A stretch of DNA of 64,000 nt from Neisseriaceae bacterium (GCA_016864895.1 CP046107.1:1433741-1497740); one strand, 5' to 3'; shown: positions 36,763-50,671, counted from the first letter of the stretch. Made by a program: numbers and translations. The notes: generated from the letters alone by a model not told the origin.

Positions 36763-38399
36763 TGACCACGAGAAAAATACCAAAAATAAGATTAAGTAAT
36801 TTATTGGGAAGTCGAAAATTTTATTGGTTATTAGTGATAGTTTTAAGTACCTCTATGTTATTTTCTTCGATTGGGTTATTGTCTACTTCAGGCTGGTTTA
36901 TAACAGCAGCTGCGATAGCAGGATTATTAGGTATTGAAATTAACTATATTACCATGTCAGGATTAATTCGAGTTTTTTCTTTAACTAGAACAGTGACTCG
37001 ATATATAGGTGATTTAGTTTCACATAATGCCATTTTACATTTGTTGAAAGATTTAAGAGTGAATACTTTTGAATATCTTTCTAAGTATCGATCTAAATTA
37101 CATAATAGTAGTGTTAATTCGATTGTTATGGCACATCGATTGGTGATAGACATTGATCGATTAAATTTATTTCCTTTGCGATTTTTTCTCCCTTGGGTTT
37201 CTAGCACACTGATAGTATTGGTATTTTCCTATGCGATATATCAGATAGCACCAATTTTATTGGTGTATATCCTACCTGCTGTGTGTGTTTCTTGGTTGGT
37301 TATTCCTATTTCAAGTTTTTTCAAAGGGATTTATCTGGCAAAAGAAGAAGTAGCTTTATCCGAATACTGTAAGGAACAGTTCATTCAGTCTTTATCTTTG
37401 TTAACACCATTACTGATTTGGAAAACTTGGTCATTTGAGCAGGGGAAATTAAATCAATTACATAATGATAGGTTGCAAAAAAAATTACATCAGCAAAATT
37501 TTACTAGCTTCATTAAGATGTTGCAGGATATGGCGTTAGCAGTTGCTCTTATGGCGGGTATTTGGAAAGGAACTGTTTTGGTCAACAATCACATGTTAAC
37601 AGTCCCTTGGCTGTTGGGTATTATTTTAGGGATTATGGCTTTGGTTGAATGTTTGTCTCCTTTAGCAGGTAGTTTTATGTCATTAGGATTAAGTATTTTT
37701 TCTAGAGATAGAATCAATGAACTTATTGAAAATAATAATGAAAAATTAGAATTTAGTATGATTGAGCCTGAGCAGATTGAAAGTTTAGAGTTAATTAATG
37801 TGTCTGGTACAATACCCAACGCCTTAAATGGTCCTAGATGTATTTCTTTTAAATTAGCTAAAGGTGATGTGCTGGGAATTCGTGGCTCTTCAGGAGTGGG
37901 GAAAACAACACTTTTAGATTTGATTGCACGAGAAATTACTCAGGTAGAGGGAGATATTTTGCTCAATGAACAAGTGATAGATACTTGGTGCTTAAAAAAT
38001 ACTTTAGGGTACTTACAACAGCACATTGACATATTTGATTTTAGTCTGGCAGATAATTTGAGAATTGGAAAACAAGATGCTAGTGATGATGAATTGTGGC
38101 AGGTGTTAAAATTTGTTTGTTTGGATGACTGGGCTCAATCAAGAGAAGGTTTAGAGACGGTTTTAGGTGAGTACGGAGCAGAAGTTTCAGGAGGGCAAGC
38201 AAGGAGGATTGCTTTAGCTCGTTTACTATTGTCTAATCGGTCTTTACTTTTACTGGATGAACCGTTTGCAGGTTTAGATAAGAATAATATCGAATTACTT
38301 TACCGACGTTTAGTTACTTACGCACAAGACAAAATAATATTGATTGTTAGTCATCATGATTTGTCAATTTATGGTTGTGATGAATACTGGATAAAGTGA
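36762..38399 (+). CDS. cydC: ABC exporter subunit CydC
   Basis: Partner of CydD. The N-terminal half has six membrane helices; the ATPase carries Walker A RGSSGVGKTTLLDLIA, signature VSGGQARRIALARLLL, Walker B LLLLDEPFAGLD and H-loop VSHHD. The frame extends slightly upstream, but the ATG at 36762 overlaps the cydD stop (TGATG), the natural coupled start. Last gene of the operon; it meets convergent hemH after six bases. Confidence 0.94.
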   Translation: MTTRKIPKIRLSNLLGSRKFYWLLVIVLSTSMLFSSIGLLSTSGWFITAAAIAGLLGIEINYITMSGLIRVFSLTRTVTRYIGDLVSHNAILHLLKDLRVNTFEYLSKYRSKLHNSSVNSIVMAHRLVIDIDRLNLFPLRFFLPWVSSTLIVLVFSYAIYQIAPILLVYILPAVCVSWLVIPISSFFKGIYLAKEEVALSEYCKEQFIQSLSLLTPLLIWKTWSFEQGKLNQLHNDRLQKKLHQQNFTSFIKMLQDMALAVALMAGIWKGTVLVNNHMLTVPWLLGIILGIMALVECLSPLAGSFMSLGLSIFSRDRINELIENNNEKLEFSMIEPEQIESLELINVSGTIPNALNGPRCISFKLAKGDVLGIRGSSGVGKTTLLDLIAREITQVEGDILLNEQVIDTWCLKNTLGYLQQHIDIFDFSLADNLRIGKQDASDDELWQVLKFVCLDDWAQSREGLETVLGEYGAEVSGGQARRIALARLLLSNRSLLLLDEPFAGLDKNNIELLYRRLVTYAQDKIILIVSHHDLSIYGCDEYWIK

Positions 38400-38405
38400 T
38401 TAAGT

Positions 38406-39413
38406 TTATAATTTAGCTCGAATAATATTTTTTAGAGCCTCTACAAATACCTTGTTATCATTTAGGCAGGGAATATAATTGAAAACCTTCCCACCTGCCT
38501 GAATGAATTGTTTACGCCCAGAAATATCTAGTTCTTCTAATGTTTCTAAGCAATCTACAATAAAGCTAGGAGAGATTACATCGATAGATGAAATACCATT
38601 TTTAGGTAATTTTTTCAATAGCTTTTGAGTATTAGGTTGTAGCCACCTGAATTTTCCAAAACGACTCTGGAAACTCATGAGGATTTCATTATCTTCAAGC
38701 TTAAGTTTTTGTTGAATAATTCGCGTGGTTTCTAGACAATGTTGGTAGTATGGATCGCCTTTTTCTACACATTTGATAGGAATGCCATGGTAAGATACTA
38801 ACAATAACCGAGAGCGGCCATTTTTTCGCCAGTAATCTTCAATATGTTGAGTTAGTGCCTCAACGTACATAGGGTCTTGATAAAAGTAATTAATACTTGA
38901 AATTTCAGGTTGAAATCTTAGATTCAATAATGTGCGCCATACTTGATCTAATGAAGCGCCAACGGTTGCTGCAGAGTATTGAGGGAATAATGGTAGGACT
39001 ATTAAGTTGGATATACTGTCTTGTTGAAAATCTGCAATAATATTATCAACGAAGGGATCACTGTAATTCATTGCCATACGAATTGTGATGTTATCGACTT
39101 CTTGGTTAAAAGATTTTTGCAGTTTGTCAACTAGGTTGATAGAGTTTTGTATTAAAGGAGAATATTTACCGCTGCTCCATATTAGCTTATATTTGGAGAG
39201 AGATTTTCTGGGGCGAATGGGCAGAATAAACAGATGTAAAATGATTTTCCATAAAATTGGGTTAATTTCCAAAACTCTTTTATCAGATAGAAATAGCTTC
39301 AGGTAGTGTTTTATAGACTGATGTGATAGGGTTTGTGGCCCCCCAATGTTAATGATTAGAACACCATATCTTTTAGATGATTTATTATCTGCGTGAAGGT
39401 CAGCTATCGTCAC
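38406..39413 (-). CDS. hemH: ferrochelatase
   Basis: HemH inserts Fe(II) into protoporphyrin IX, the last step of heme synthesis, and so feeds the neighbouring bd oxidase genes. The 335-residue protein has YGVLIINIGGPQT, LPLFPQYSAATVGA, the catalytic His in LLLVSYHGIPIK and SPSFIVDCLETLEEL with the metal-site Glu. The GTG start overlaps the ftsK stop (GTGA), so the two are translationally coupled. Confidence 0.95.
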   Translation of the reverse strand: MTIADLHADNKSSKRYGVLIINIGGPQTLSHQSIKHYLKLFLSDKRVLEINPILWKIILHLFILPIRPRKSLSKYKLIWSSGKYSPLIQNSINLVDKLQKSFNQEVDNITIRMAMNYSDPFVDNIIADFQQDSISNLIVLPLFPQYSAATVGASLDQVWRTLLNLRFQPEISSINYFYQDPMYVEALTQHIEDYWRKNGRSRLLLVSYHGIPIKCVEKGDPYYQHCLETTRIIQQKLKLEDNEILMSFQSRFGKFRWLQPNTQKLLKKLPKNGISSIDVISPSFIVDCLETLEELDISGRKQFIQAGGKVFNYIPCLNDNKVFVEALKNIIRAKL

Positions 39414-41818
39414 TTTTTATCCTTAGTATATATTTGTTTATTATCAATCAAAATCTTTCGTCGGCCACCTAATTCTGCTTTTGACAAAATACCATTATCT
39501 TGCATTTGCTCCAATAATTGATTGGCTAGGTTATAACCAATTTTCATTTTTCTTTGTAAAAAAGAAATAGATGTTTTCTGTGAATTTAGAATATGTTGTA
39601 CCGCCATATCATATAAATCATGATTTTGTGGCTCATTATGTTTCTTAGCTTGGTAATTAGAAATATCTTCATCAAATATTGGTTCTAAATCGAAATTACT
39701 CATGAGTTGTGAGCACTCTTTTCTACTCAAAGTACCAATTTGCAAGTGAATAGTTTGTAAGTGATCTGGCAGTAGTAATAAGCAGTCACCAGTACTAAGT
39801 AGTTGCTCTGCCCCGGTTTGATTGAGGATCAATAAACTTTGTATGTGAGTGTTAACTTTAAATGCAAGCCTAGTAGGAAAGGCATATTTGAGAGTAGGCG
39901 TGATAGATTGAATAGAGGGAGTGGACTGGGTGGATACCAGATGAATCCCTATTTCCTTACAATATTGTATTAATTTTCTTAATAATTCCTTATCAATTTG
40001 TTGGAGCATTGGGTTTAACCAATTAAGTTCGCTAATAAAAATGACCAAAAATGATAAAGGCTTTAAAGGAGAAGGGTTATCCAAATCTTCACTAAAAGGA
40101 TCTGCAATGAAGATATTTTTTTCAGAGGCGGCATAGATTTTTTTATTTAATTCATTAATGTCCTTGGATTGAGTGTCATGTAAAATTTTTAATCTTTTTT
40201 GTGCTTGATTTAAACACCAGTTAATGGTGTTTAAAACGCAGGTAGGTTTTTTTATTACAGGAGCGATTAAATGAGGTAGGTTGATATATGAACCAAAATC
40301 TGTTTCATTTTTTCCCATAAAAATCATTCTCATATTCTGTGATGTGTTTCTAGCGATTAAAGAGGCTATAGCAGCCTGCATTCCTAATAGATTATTTGAA
40401 TGATCATTACTTGCTATTAGAAAATTAGGCATATTTTCTAATGAAGTTAATACAGGTTTATTATGTATGTCTTTGCCTAAAGCGATAACTAAATTTTCAT
40501 TAGAGTTAGAAAATTCTTTCTGACTAAAAATCTCCATTAATGATACTGTTTCATTTCTTTTCTTAGCAATCAGAAGTTCATAGTCAGCCCGGGTGGGACT
40601 GATTTGTTTGAGAAAAACATTTTTATTATCAAGAGATTTTTTCAAATCAGTATAAGATTGTTGTACCTCCTGTGAATTAATAGGTAAATTTAATTTAATG
40701 TGGTAGTTAAAAAATACTGGTCCAATGTCCACTTTTATAAGTTTGTTAGCTATATTATTTTTGTTAAAAGTTCGAGTAATGACCTCGGATTGTTTAACTG
40801 CCATTTGTTTAACTTCCTTTTGGTTGAAATCAAGTTTTTTGAACGATTTTTTTAGTAGATAGAGTATTGGTCGTTCCTCTTTTTGTATAGGCTCTATAGG
40901 AGATAAAGATCCTTTGATTCTAATTTTTTCTTTAGTTGTATCTTGAGTACTTTGTTGTTTTAATTTTATTTCTCTACTACTAACAGCAAAGTTAGGTTTT
41001 TCTATAGGCTTTTGGGTAATAAACTGAGCTTTTAATAAAGTTTTTTCTTTTTCATCTTTGGGATCTTCATTTTTTTGAGTAAAAATATTTAATAGGCTCA
41101 TTGCAATATTTAAGAGACTAGTTCTAATACTGTGGAATAAATAAAGCCAAGAAGTTTGTATTGTTAGTACAAAACCACCTATGCAAAGGGTAAGTAATAA
41201 TATACCTGACAATACATTGCCTAAAAACTGACTAAAAATTGGTGTTAATGTGTTTCCGATAAGACCGCCAGCTCCTAGAGGTAAAGATTCTTGGATGATA
41301 TCTGTAAGATATATTTTTTCAAGCATAGACCCCGTCAGTAGTAAAATAATTAAACCAATAAGACTATATGAGAATGAGAAAGAAGTATTTTTGGCATTAG
41401 AAGAGTGATATAAAAAAGCGAGATTAAAAATAGTAAAAATTAGAAAGAAGTTAATCCACCATGCAGACAAACCAAAAAAATAATAGAGGACATCAGCACT
41501 GTATGCTCCTATTTTTCCCATAACATTATGTATTTCGGTAGATTCTACCGTTGTTCTAGACCATGCGGGGTCATACATAGAAAACGACAATAAGGAAATA
41601 ATAAAAAATATCAATATAAAAGCCATTGCCAACACGATTAAATCCACAATAATTATTTGAAAAGGATGGTTTTGTGAAAAATGTGGAACTTTAGTGTTGG
41701 ACTTGTTACTTTTGTTAGTATTATCAAATTCAGAAGAGTCATATTCTGAGAATATAGATGATAATTCATTGATGTTTTTATAGTTTTCTTTGGAATGAGG
41801 ATCGATATTCAAATTCAT
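39410..41818 (-). CDS. ftsK: FtsK/SpoIIIE family protein with lost ATPase motifs
   Basis: FtsK anchors in the septum and pumps DNA during division. This 802-residue protein keeps the layout: about four N-terminal membrane helices (between residues 53 and 225), a linker, a RecA-like motor domain and a C-terminal winged helix (SISFLQRKMKIGYNLANQLLEQM). In the motor, FLIASNDHSNNLLGMQA at 465-481 lies where Walker A (GTTGSGKS) should be, with no Lys, and LVIFISELNWL has Ser596-Glu597 in place of the Walker B Asp-Glu. Flanking sequence (GIHLVSTQSTPSIQSIT, PTRLAFKV, LNQTGAEQLLSTGDCLLL) still aligns. It is probably a non-motor FtsK; a second, active FtsK may exist elsewhere. Confidence 0.85.
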   Translation of the reverse strand: MNLNIDPHSKENYKNINELSSIFSEYDSSEFDNTNKSNKSNTKVPHFSQNHPFQIIIVDLIVLAMAFILIFFIISLLSFSMYDPAWSRTTVESTEIHNVMGKIGAYSADVLYYFFGLSAWWINFFLIFTIFNLAFLYHSSNAKNTSFSFSYSLIGLIILLLTGSMLEKIYLTDIIQESLPLGAGGLIGNTLTPIFSQFLGNVLSGILLLTLCIGGFVLTIQTSWLYLFHSIRTSLLNIAMSLLNIFTQKNEDPKDEKEKTLLKAQFITQKPIEKPNFAVSSREIKLKQQSTQDTTKEKIRIKGSLSPIEPIQKEERPILYLLKKSFKKLDFNQKEVKQMAVKQSEVITRTFNKNNIANKLIKVDIGPVFFNYHIKLNLPINSQEVQQSYTDLKKSLDNKNVFLKQISPTRADYELLIAKKRNETVSLMEIFSQKEFSNSNENLVIALGKDIHNKPVLTSLENMPNFLIASNDHSNNLLGMQAAIASLIARNTSQNMRMIFMGKNETDFGSYINLPHLIAPVIKKPTCVLNTINWCLNQAQKRLKILHDTQSKDINELNKKIYAASEKNIFIADPFSEDLDNPSPLKPLSFLVIFISELNWLNPMLQQIDKELLRKLIQYCKEIGIHLVSTQSTPSIQSITPTLKYAFPTRLAFKVNTHIQSLLILNQTGAEQLLSTGDCLLLLPDHLQTIHLQIGTLSRKECSQLMSNFDLEPIFDEDISNYQAKKHNEPQNHDLYDMAVQHILNSQKTSISFLQRKMKIGYNLANQLLEQMQDNGILSKAELGGRRKILIDNKQIYTKDKK

Positions 41819-41833
41819 AATTATTCTTCACAG

Positions 41834-42964
41834 TTATTTAAATGGCTGCCAAAGAGCACCTAAAATTCTGTTCCCTTTGGCACCTGTGCTAGATGGTAAA
41901 TTACCGTACTCTTTATGTATTCTTTTCATCGCTAGCCAACTAAAGGCAGTTGCTTCAACATGCATAGGATGAATTCCTAGTTGTTCGATACTTAGTACAT
42001 AGGCAGGGTCAGCAAGATCTTTTAGTCTATTCATTAGTGTATTATTATAGATACCACCACCGCAAACAAAAATCTCTTTGGCATTGTCAGTGTATTTTTT
42101 TATTTCATTGACAATGGTGACTGCAGTTAATTCTACTAGTGTTCTAGCAACATCAAAAGAATTTTCAGAAAAAGATAGAAAGCTATCAAGCCATTGTTTT
42201 GAAAATAAATCTCGTCCTGTACTTTTAGGTGGTTTTTTTTTAAAAAAATCAGTTTCTAAGAAGCGCAGGAGTAAATCAAGAATGACTGTTCCTTTTTTTG
42301 AATATTTCCCATCTGTATCAAATTCTTTTTTAAAATGAACTCTACACCATTCATCTAATAACATGTTGCCAGGCCCTGTATCAAAGCCTGTAGCTGGGGA
42401 ATGAGGTTTTAAAATTGTAATATTTGAGATACCTCCGATATTTAAGATGATTCTAGTATGTTCCTTGTCAGAGAATAATTCTTGATGAAAAAGAGGAACC
42501 AGAGGAGCCCCTTGACCGCCTGCAACTAAGTCACTAGTTCTAAAATCTCCTACCACGTTAATTTTTGTTTCTTCGGCCAATAGAGCGTAATTAGCTAATT
42601 GTATGGAATATGAGAATTCAGGGTAGTGCCGAATCGTCTGACCGTGACAACCTATGGCAGTAATTTTTTGAGGTTTCAGTTTTAACTTATCTAAAAGTTG
42701 TTTAACTACTTTTACATATAATTTAGTTATCTCTATCCCAAGTATACAGCTATTATGTAGTTCATTATTTTGAATATTTTGTAATTTAAATAACTGTTTT
42801 TTTAATGGAAGACTATACGTTAAACAGTGATGTCCTAGAACACTTTTAAATTTTCCATTTTGATAACTGGCACAAACAGCATCTATGCCATCTAAACTAG
42901 TACCAGACATCAGTCCAAGATAAAGTTCTTCATTGTCATTAGTAGTATATTGATGGTTATGCAT
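41834..42964 (-). CDS. anmK: anhydro-N-acetylmuramic acid kinase
   Basis: AnmK phosphorylates and opens anhydro-MurNAc released by lytic transglycosylases, such as the one encoded at 19209, for wall recycling. The 376-residue protein has the family ATP site LYLGLMSGTSLDGIDAV, GCHGQTIRH, NIGGISNIT, TGFDTGPGNMLLDEWC and FVCGGGIYNN. It lies 15 bp upstream of the ftsK gene on the same strand. Confidence 0.95.
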   Translation of the reverse strand: MHNHQYTTNDNEELYLGLMSGTSLDGIDAVCASYQNGKFKSVLGHHCLTYSLPLKKQLFKLQNIQNNELHNSCILGIEITKLYVKVVKQLLDKLKLKPQKITAIGCHGQTIRHYPEFSYSIQLANYALLAEETKINVVGDFRTSDLVAGGQGAPLVPLFHQELFSDKEHTRIILNIGGISNITILKPHSPATGFDTGPGNMLLDEWCRVHFKKEFDTDGKYSKKGTVILDLLLRFLETDFFKKKPPKSTGRDLFSKQWLDSFLSFSENSFDVARTLVELTAVTIVNEIKKYTDNAKEIFVCGGGIYNNTLMNRLKDLADPAYVLSIEQLGIHPMHVEATAFSWLAMKRIHKEYGNLPSSTGAKGNRILGALWQPFK

Positions 42965-43166
42965 AAAAGAAACACAATATCGTTTAAATTATTTAGCAAA
43001 AAATGAATATTTCAGTACATATAAATTTCACAGTTGTCGATTATATATTAAGTCAATGCAAATAATATAGTTAGTTTTTAAACTATGTTTAATCATAGCA
43101 AAAAGTGGTGATATGATATATCGTATTGTATTAATTATGTTAGAATGTGCCCCTAATAATTAATTT

Positions 43167-43242
43167 GCACTCGTAGCTCAGTTGGAAGAGTGTCGGTTTC
43201 CGAAGCCGGAGGTCACAGGTTCGATCCCTGTCGGGTGCGCCA
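43167..43242 (+). tRNA. tRNA-Arg(CCG)
   Basis: A 76-nt cloverleaf with acceptor GCACTCG/CGGGTGC (one U-G pair), D arm GCTCAGTTGGAAGAGT, anticodon loop TTCCGAA (CCG), T loop TTCGATC, discriminator G and CCA. A TAGAAT 20 bp upstream could be the -10 box. Confidence 0.94.
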
Positions 43243-43391
43243 TATAACTTTAAAATGTAAAATTATAATGGAGGGATGACCATCCTGTATTTTCTTGAGA
43301 ATTTAGTTATAATTTATAGTTATAAATGATTATTAACGAAGCTATCAATGATCATTAATTCTGTTTTTATATATTTTATAGAGAAGAGTGT

Positions 43392-44807
43392 ATGCAAGCT
43401 GAAACAATTTTTTTAGGAATATTGGTTTTTTGTGTTGTGGTTGTGATATTGGTAGTTTTATATGGTATGTACCAAGAGAATCAATACCGCAAGGAAGTCT
43501 TCAAACAATTTGGGCATTCCAATAGAGATGCTTTACTAGATGATCCTGTTACCCAGGTGCGTGATGGTGAGGGGGATTCGTACAAGTTTTCTATGGCCAG
43601 GTCAGGTCGGATTGGCTCTGGAGAGCCGGAGACTTTAGATAGTTTCCCTAAAGATGGAATATTTAAAGAGGACGATTACGATGGGGAGGACGTAAGCGAT
43701 ATAGGATTGAATATTAATGAAATCAAAAAAACAAAACAGATAGATAATATTCAAATGGAAGATTCAGATTTGTCTTTAGAAATGTCTGTGAGTCCAGGAT
43801 TTGATAGTAAAGAAGTAAAAGTTAAAGCTCCAGTCCAAGATAGTTTGGCTCTGAATGAAACACCTGAAGACATTGATACAAAGAGATCTTGTCATACTAA
43901 AGACACTTTCTACTCCAAAGAAAGTATTGTGAGTAAAATTGAGAAAATTTTCCCTAAGAAAAATAAAAAAATACGATCATTGATATCGATACGTGAGCTG
44001 GAAGATTTAGATTTACCTTGGTTTAGTAAATGTTTTGACTACATGGCTTACATTACCTTGGATGAACCTAAGGAATTACATGTATTACCTCGTTTGAGTA
44101 GTAAGCATCGTTTTAAAATAGTAGCTTGTAATATGGATGATCAGTTTCAGTTAGCTGAACCAATACCGGGTGTCAAGTATAAAGCTTATATTATTGGGCT
44201 TCAAGCAATTAGTCGCTCGGGGCTAGCAAGTAAAAACGATCTAAATCTATTTGGAAAAAATGTACAGGATTTTGCAAAAAGTTTAGAGGCTGGATATCAT
44301 TTGACTGATATTGATGCTTTTTATGATATTGCCAGACCTATGGATGAATTATGTGCTCGAGTTGATCAGATTATTGGATTGCATTTAGTTTCAAGAGATA
44401 GTATTGATGGTGTTGATTTAAGAGCAGCTTTGGAGCGCAATGGTTTTAACTTATCTCATGATGGTGCTTTTTATTATCCCAGTTATGAAGAAGAGTTATT
44501 CAAAATTGTTAATATGGAAGAGAAGCCCTTTACACCTAGTATATTAGCGGGCAATTCTTTTAAGGGGTTTAGTGTTTTATTTGACATTACTCATGTCCCT
44601 CCAGGCCATAAAAATTTTGATAAATTTATGGGATTGGCTGTTAAATTGGCTAATGAACTAGGGCTTGATTTGGTAGATGATCAACTAGGAGAGCTATCAA
44701 CAGAATGGCTAAAAAATATTGGAGATTATGTTTTAGAACGGCAAAAAGAAATGGAGTCAGTTGGCATTATTCCGGGAGAAGAATTGGCCAAACGCTTATT
44801 TTCATAA
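43392..44807 (+). CDS. zipA: cell division protein ZipA
   Basis: ZipA tethers FtsZ to the membrane at the start of division. The 471-residue protein has an N-terminal helix (residues 4-25), a long acidic, Ser-rich linker, and a C-terminal ZipA domain from about residue 330 (HLVSRDSIDGVDLRAALERNGF, FSVLFDITHVPPGHKNFDKFMGLAVKLANELG). Its position just before ligA is the order seen in Neisseria and in E. coli relatives. Confidence 0.88.
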   Translation: MQAETIFLGILVFCVVVVILVVLYGMYQENQYRKEVFKQFGHSNRDALLDDPVTQVRDGEGDSYKFSMARSGRIGSGEPETLDSFPKDGIFKEDDYDGEDVSDIGLNINEIKKTKQIDNIQMEDSDLSLEMSVSPGFDSKEVKVKAPVQDSLALNETPEDIDTKRSCHTKDTFYSKESIVSKIEKIFPKKNKKIRSLISIRELEDLDLPWFSKCFDYMAYITLDEPKELHVLPRLSSKHRFKIVACNMDDQFQLAEPIPGVKYKAYIIGLQAISRSGLASKNDLNLFGKNVQDFAKSLEAGYHLTDIDAFYDIARPMDELCARVDQIIGLHLVSRDSIDGVDLRAALERNGFNLSHDGAFYYPSYEEELFKIVNMEEKPFTPSILAGNSFKGFSVLFDITHVPPGHKNFDKFMGLAVKLANELGLDLVDDQLGELSTEWLKNIGDYVLERQKEMESVGIIPGEELAKRLFS

Positions 44808-44817
44808 GTGTATTTAG

Positions 44818-48335
<3,518 letters not shown>

Positions 48336-48346
48336 AGGTATTTGAT

Positions 48347-49453
48347 ATGTATCAGACTGAAAAAAAATTGTATATACCATGGTTGATAATACTGTTTATT
48401 TCTGGGGTGATTATTTACTTGTGTTATATGCTGTCTAACATTCTGACCCCTTTTATAGTAGGTATAATTTTAGCCTATTTCCTCAATCCATTGGCCACAA
48501 GATTATCGCACAAGATACCCAGAATGGTTGCCTCCTTAATAATAGTGATGGGCACTGTAGTTTTGATTTTAGTTTTTATTGCATTTGTTATTCCAGTATT
48601 ATTGCAACAATTACATGAATTAATTGATAAGATGCCTGTGGTCTTAAATTGGATACAAGCTAATGGAGATAAAATTAATTTACCTGTAAGTCTTCGGGAT
48701 AAGTTAGATATTATTGGAAATCAGATTAATTTTAGAGAATTTTTCAGTACTGAGAACTTGGGATCGATTTGGCAACAAAATAGTCAAACATTTAAATCAC
48801 TTATTTTAAAAATTTCTGTTTATGCTAAGCAAACTGGTAGTGGTATTATTTTATTGCTTTATAATTTGCTTATGTTACCTATGACCTTATTTTATTTCTT
48901 GTATATTTGGCCTCAGTTGATGGGGAGGTTGGGACGCTTAATCCCAATAAGATATCATAGGGTTGTTACTGAATTTATGAGGAAGTTAGATAAAGCTCTA
49001 TCAGAATTTGTTCGTGCACAATTCTTGGTCATGGTAGTAATGGGGTTAGTTTATGGAATAGGTCTAACTTTAGTGGGGTTAAAAAATGGATTTGCAATAG
49101 GTTTTATGACAGGTTTTTTAGTTTTTATCCCGTATTTTGGCTTTACTGTGGGTTCTATATTAGCTACCTTGGCAGTGATTTTGCAATATGGAGATATTTG
49201 GCACTTGGTTGGTGTTTGGATTGTGTTTGGCATTGGTCAAACTGTGGAGTCATTGGTTATTACGCCTAAACTAATTGGTGATCGAATTGGTCTTTCACCG
49301 GTTCTAGTCATTTTTGTTTTGTTGGCATTCGGTAGCTTATTTGGTTTTACTGGCATGTTACTTGCACTACCTATCTCTGCTGTTTGTGTTGTAATCATGC
49401 ATACTATTTCTGATCAATACTATAAGAGTGATTTTTACTTAGAAGAAGAGTAA
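48347..49453 (+). CDS. AI-2E/PerM family inner-membrane permease
   Basis: A 368-residue membrane protein of the AI-2 exporter/PerM family, with about eight helices, FIVGIILAYFLNPLATRL near the N-terminus and the conserved late segment IVFGIGQTVESLVITPKLIGDRIGL. Members have been linked to signal or ion export; the substrate here is unknown. It lies between galU and hda, and the perM-hda neighbourhood is common. Confidence 0.9.
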   Translation: MYQTEKKLYIPWLIILFISGVIIYLCYMLSNILTPFIVGIILAYFLNPLATRLSHKIPRMVASLIIVMGTVVLILVFIAFVIPVLLQQLHELIDKMPVVLNWIQANGDKINLPVSLRDKLDIIGNQINFREFFSTENLGSIWQQNSQTFKSLILKISVYAKQTGSGIILLLYNLLMLPMTLFYFLYIWPQLMGRLGRLIPIRYHRVVTEFMRKLDKALSEFVRAQFLVMVVMGLVYGIGLTLVGLKNGFAIGFMTGFLVFIPYFGFTVGSILATLAVILQYGDIWHLVGVWIVFGIGQTVESLVITPKLIGDRIGLSPVLVIFVLLAFGSLFGFTGMLLALPISAVCVVIMHTISDQYYKSDFYLEEE

Positions 49454-49468
49454 GGAATATAAATATAG

Positions 49469-50140
49469 ATGAAGCAAATAGTGATTAATTTTGAAGATCA
49501 GGGTTATCCTGGTTTTGATTCTTTTTTAGGCAGTCAAAATCAAGAATTATTGTCAATATTAAAATCAGATGAGCCTCAGCTTATGTTGGTGTGGGGGGCA
49601 GAAGGAATTGGGAAAAGCCACTTACTTAAGTCATGGGTCAAACAAAGACTAGTTCAGGGGCGACCAGCCATCATGATTTCGAAGTTGCAACAACAGAATT
49701 TTGATGAAATTCTTAATAATGCTTATCAATATATTGCCATTGATGATATTCATAAGTCTGATGAAAATTTACAGATCAAACTACTTCATCTGTTTGATGA
49801 GTTGGTTAATTCGGGGTGTCATTTACTAGTGAGTGCAGATGGGCCACCACAGAGATTGACTCAATTGCGTCATGATTTGAGAACCAGACTAGGATTGTGT
49901 TTAATTTATGAAATATTTCCTTTATCCGAGCAAGAAAAATTAGAAACAATGAGAAAGTTTATTCAAATAAGGCAGACCAACATATCTGATGAAGTTTTAA
50001 ATTATTTAATTTCTCATTCTCCTAGAACATTAGATTTTTTATTAAATACCTTGCAAGAAGTTGATAATTATGCTGTCAAAAATAAAAGAAAAGTGACTAT
50101 TCCTTTATTGAAACAATTTTTGTTGGAGAAACATTTGTGA
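49469..50140 (+). CDS. hda: DnaA regulatory inactivator Hda
   Basis: Hda works with the beta clamp to stimulate ATP hydrolysis by DnaA, preventing re-initiation. The 223-residue protein has the clamp-like N-terminus MKQIVINFEDQ, Walker A VWGAEGIGKSHLLKSW, Walker B YIAIDDIHKSDE and the DnaA-like box RTRLGLCLIYEIFPLSEQEK. There is no DnaA domain IV, so it is Hda rather than DnaA. Confidence 0.92.
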   Translation: MKQIVINFEDQGYPGFDSFLGSQNQELLSILKSDEPQLMLVWGAEGIGKSHLLKSWVKQRLVQGRPAIMISKLQQQNFDEILNNAYQYIAIDDIHKSDENLQIKLLHLFDELVNSGCHLLVSADGPPQRLTQLRHDLRTRLGLCLIYEIFPLSEQEKLETMRKFIQIRQTNISDEVLNYLISHSPRTLDFLLNTLQEVDNYAVKNKRKVTIPLLKQFLLEKHL

Positions 50141-50671
50141 GTGTTGGTTATTATTTGATTTAGAGGTTCAATGGTTTATTTATATGGTTGAAGGCGATGC
50201 TAGTTAATGAAACTGGTAAATTATTCAGACGATTATTGTAATGGGAGTTTAAATTTTGAATTTTTATAATAACCTATTAAATGAGTTACCTTCACAAATA
50301 AGATTAGTTACTTACCCTCAGAGTATAAACCATAAAGTCAATTATGAACATAGTTTTATCTTATCATTTAAAATATTTTAATATTTTTGATTTTTGTCTC
50401 CAAAACTTATGACTGTTGTATTCTGAATATTAAACTAAAATCTAGTAAGTACTAGTGTTAGGGTGTAATTTTTGTATTTTCAAAGTGTTATTTTGAATAT
50501 AGATTCTAGACTTTAAGATAGTTTTTGTTTTACTTCGCAAGTTAATATGGTATCTTTGGTTCTCGGATAGGTTGCTTAAATTACCTTTCTGAAGTTTCAA
50601 CTTTTTGATTTATAAGAAAATATATTAATTTTTCTTTTGGATGATTTAATAATTTAAATGGAGGTATGAGA
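50141..50671. other. 531 bp without a recognisable gene
   Basis: Very A-T rich. It ends in the ribosome site of the small secreted protein. Nothing else was identified. Confidence 0.5.
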
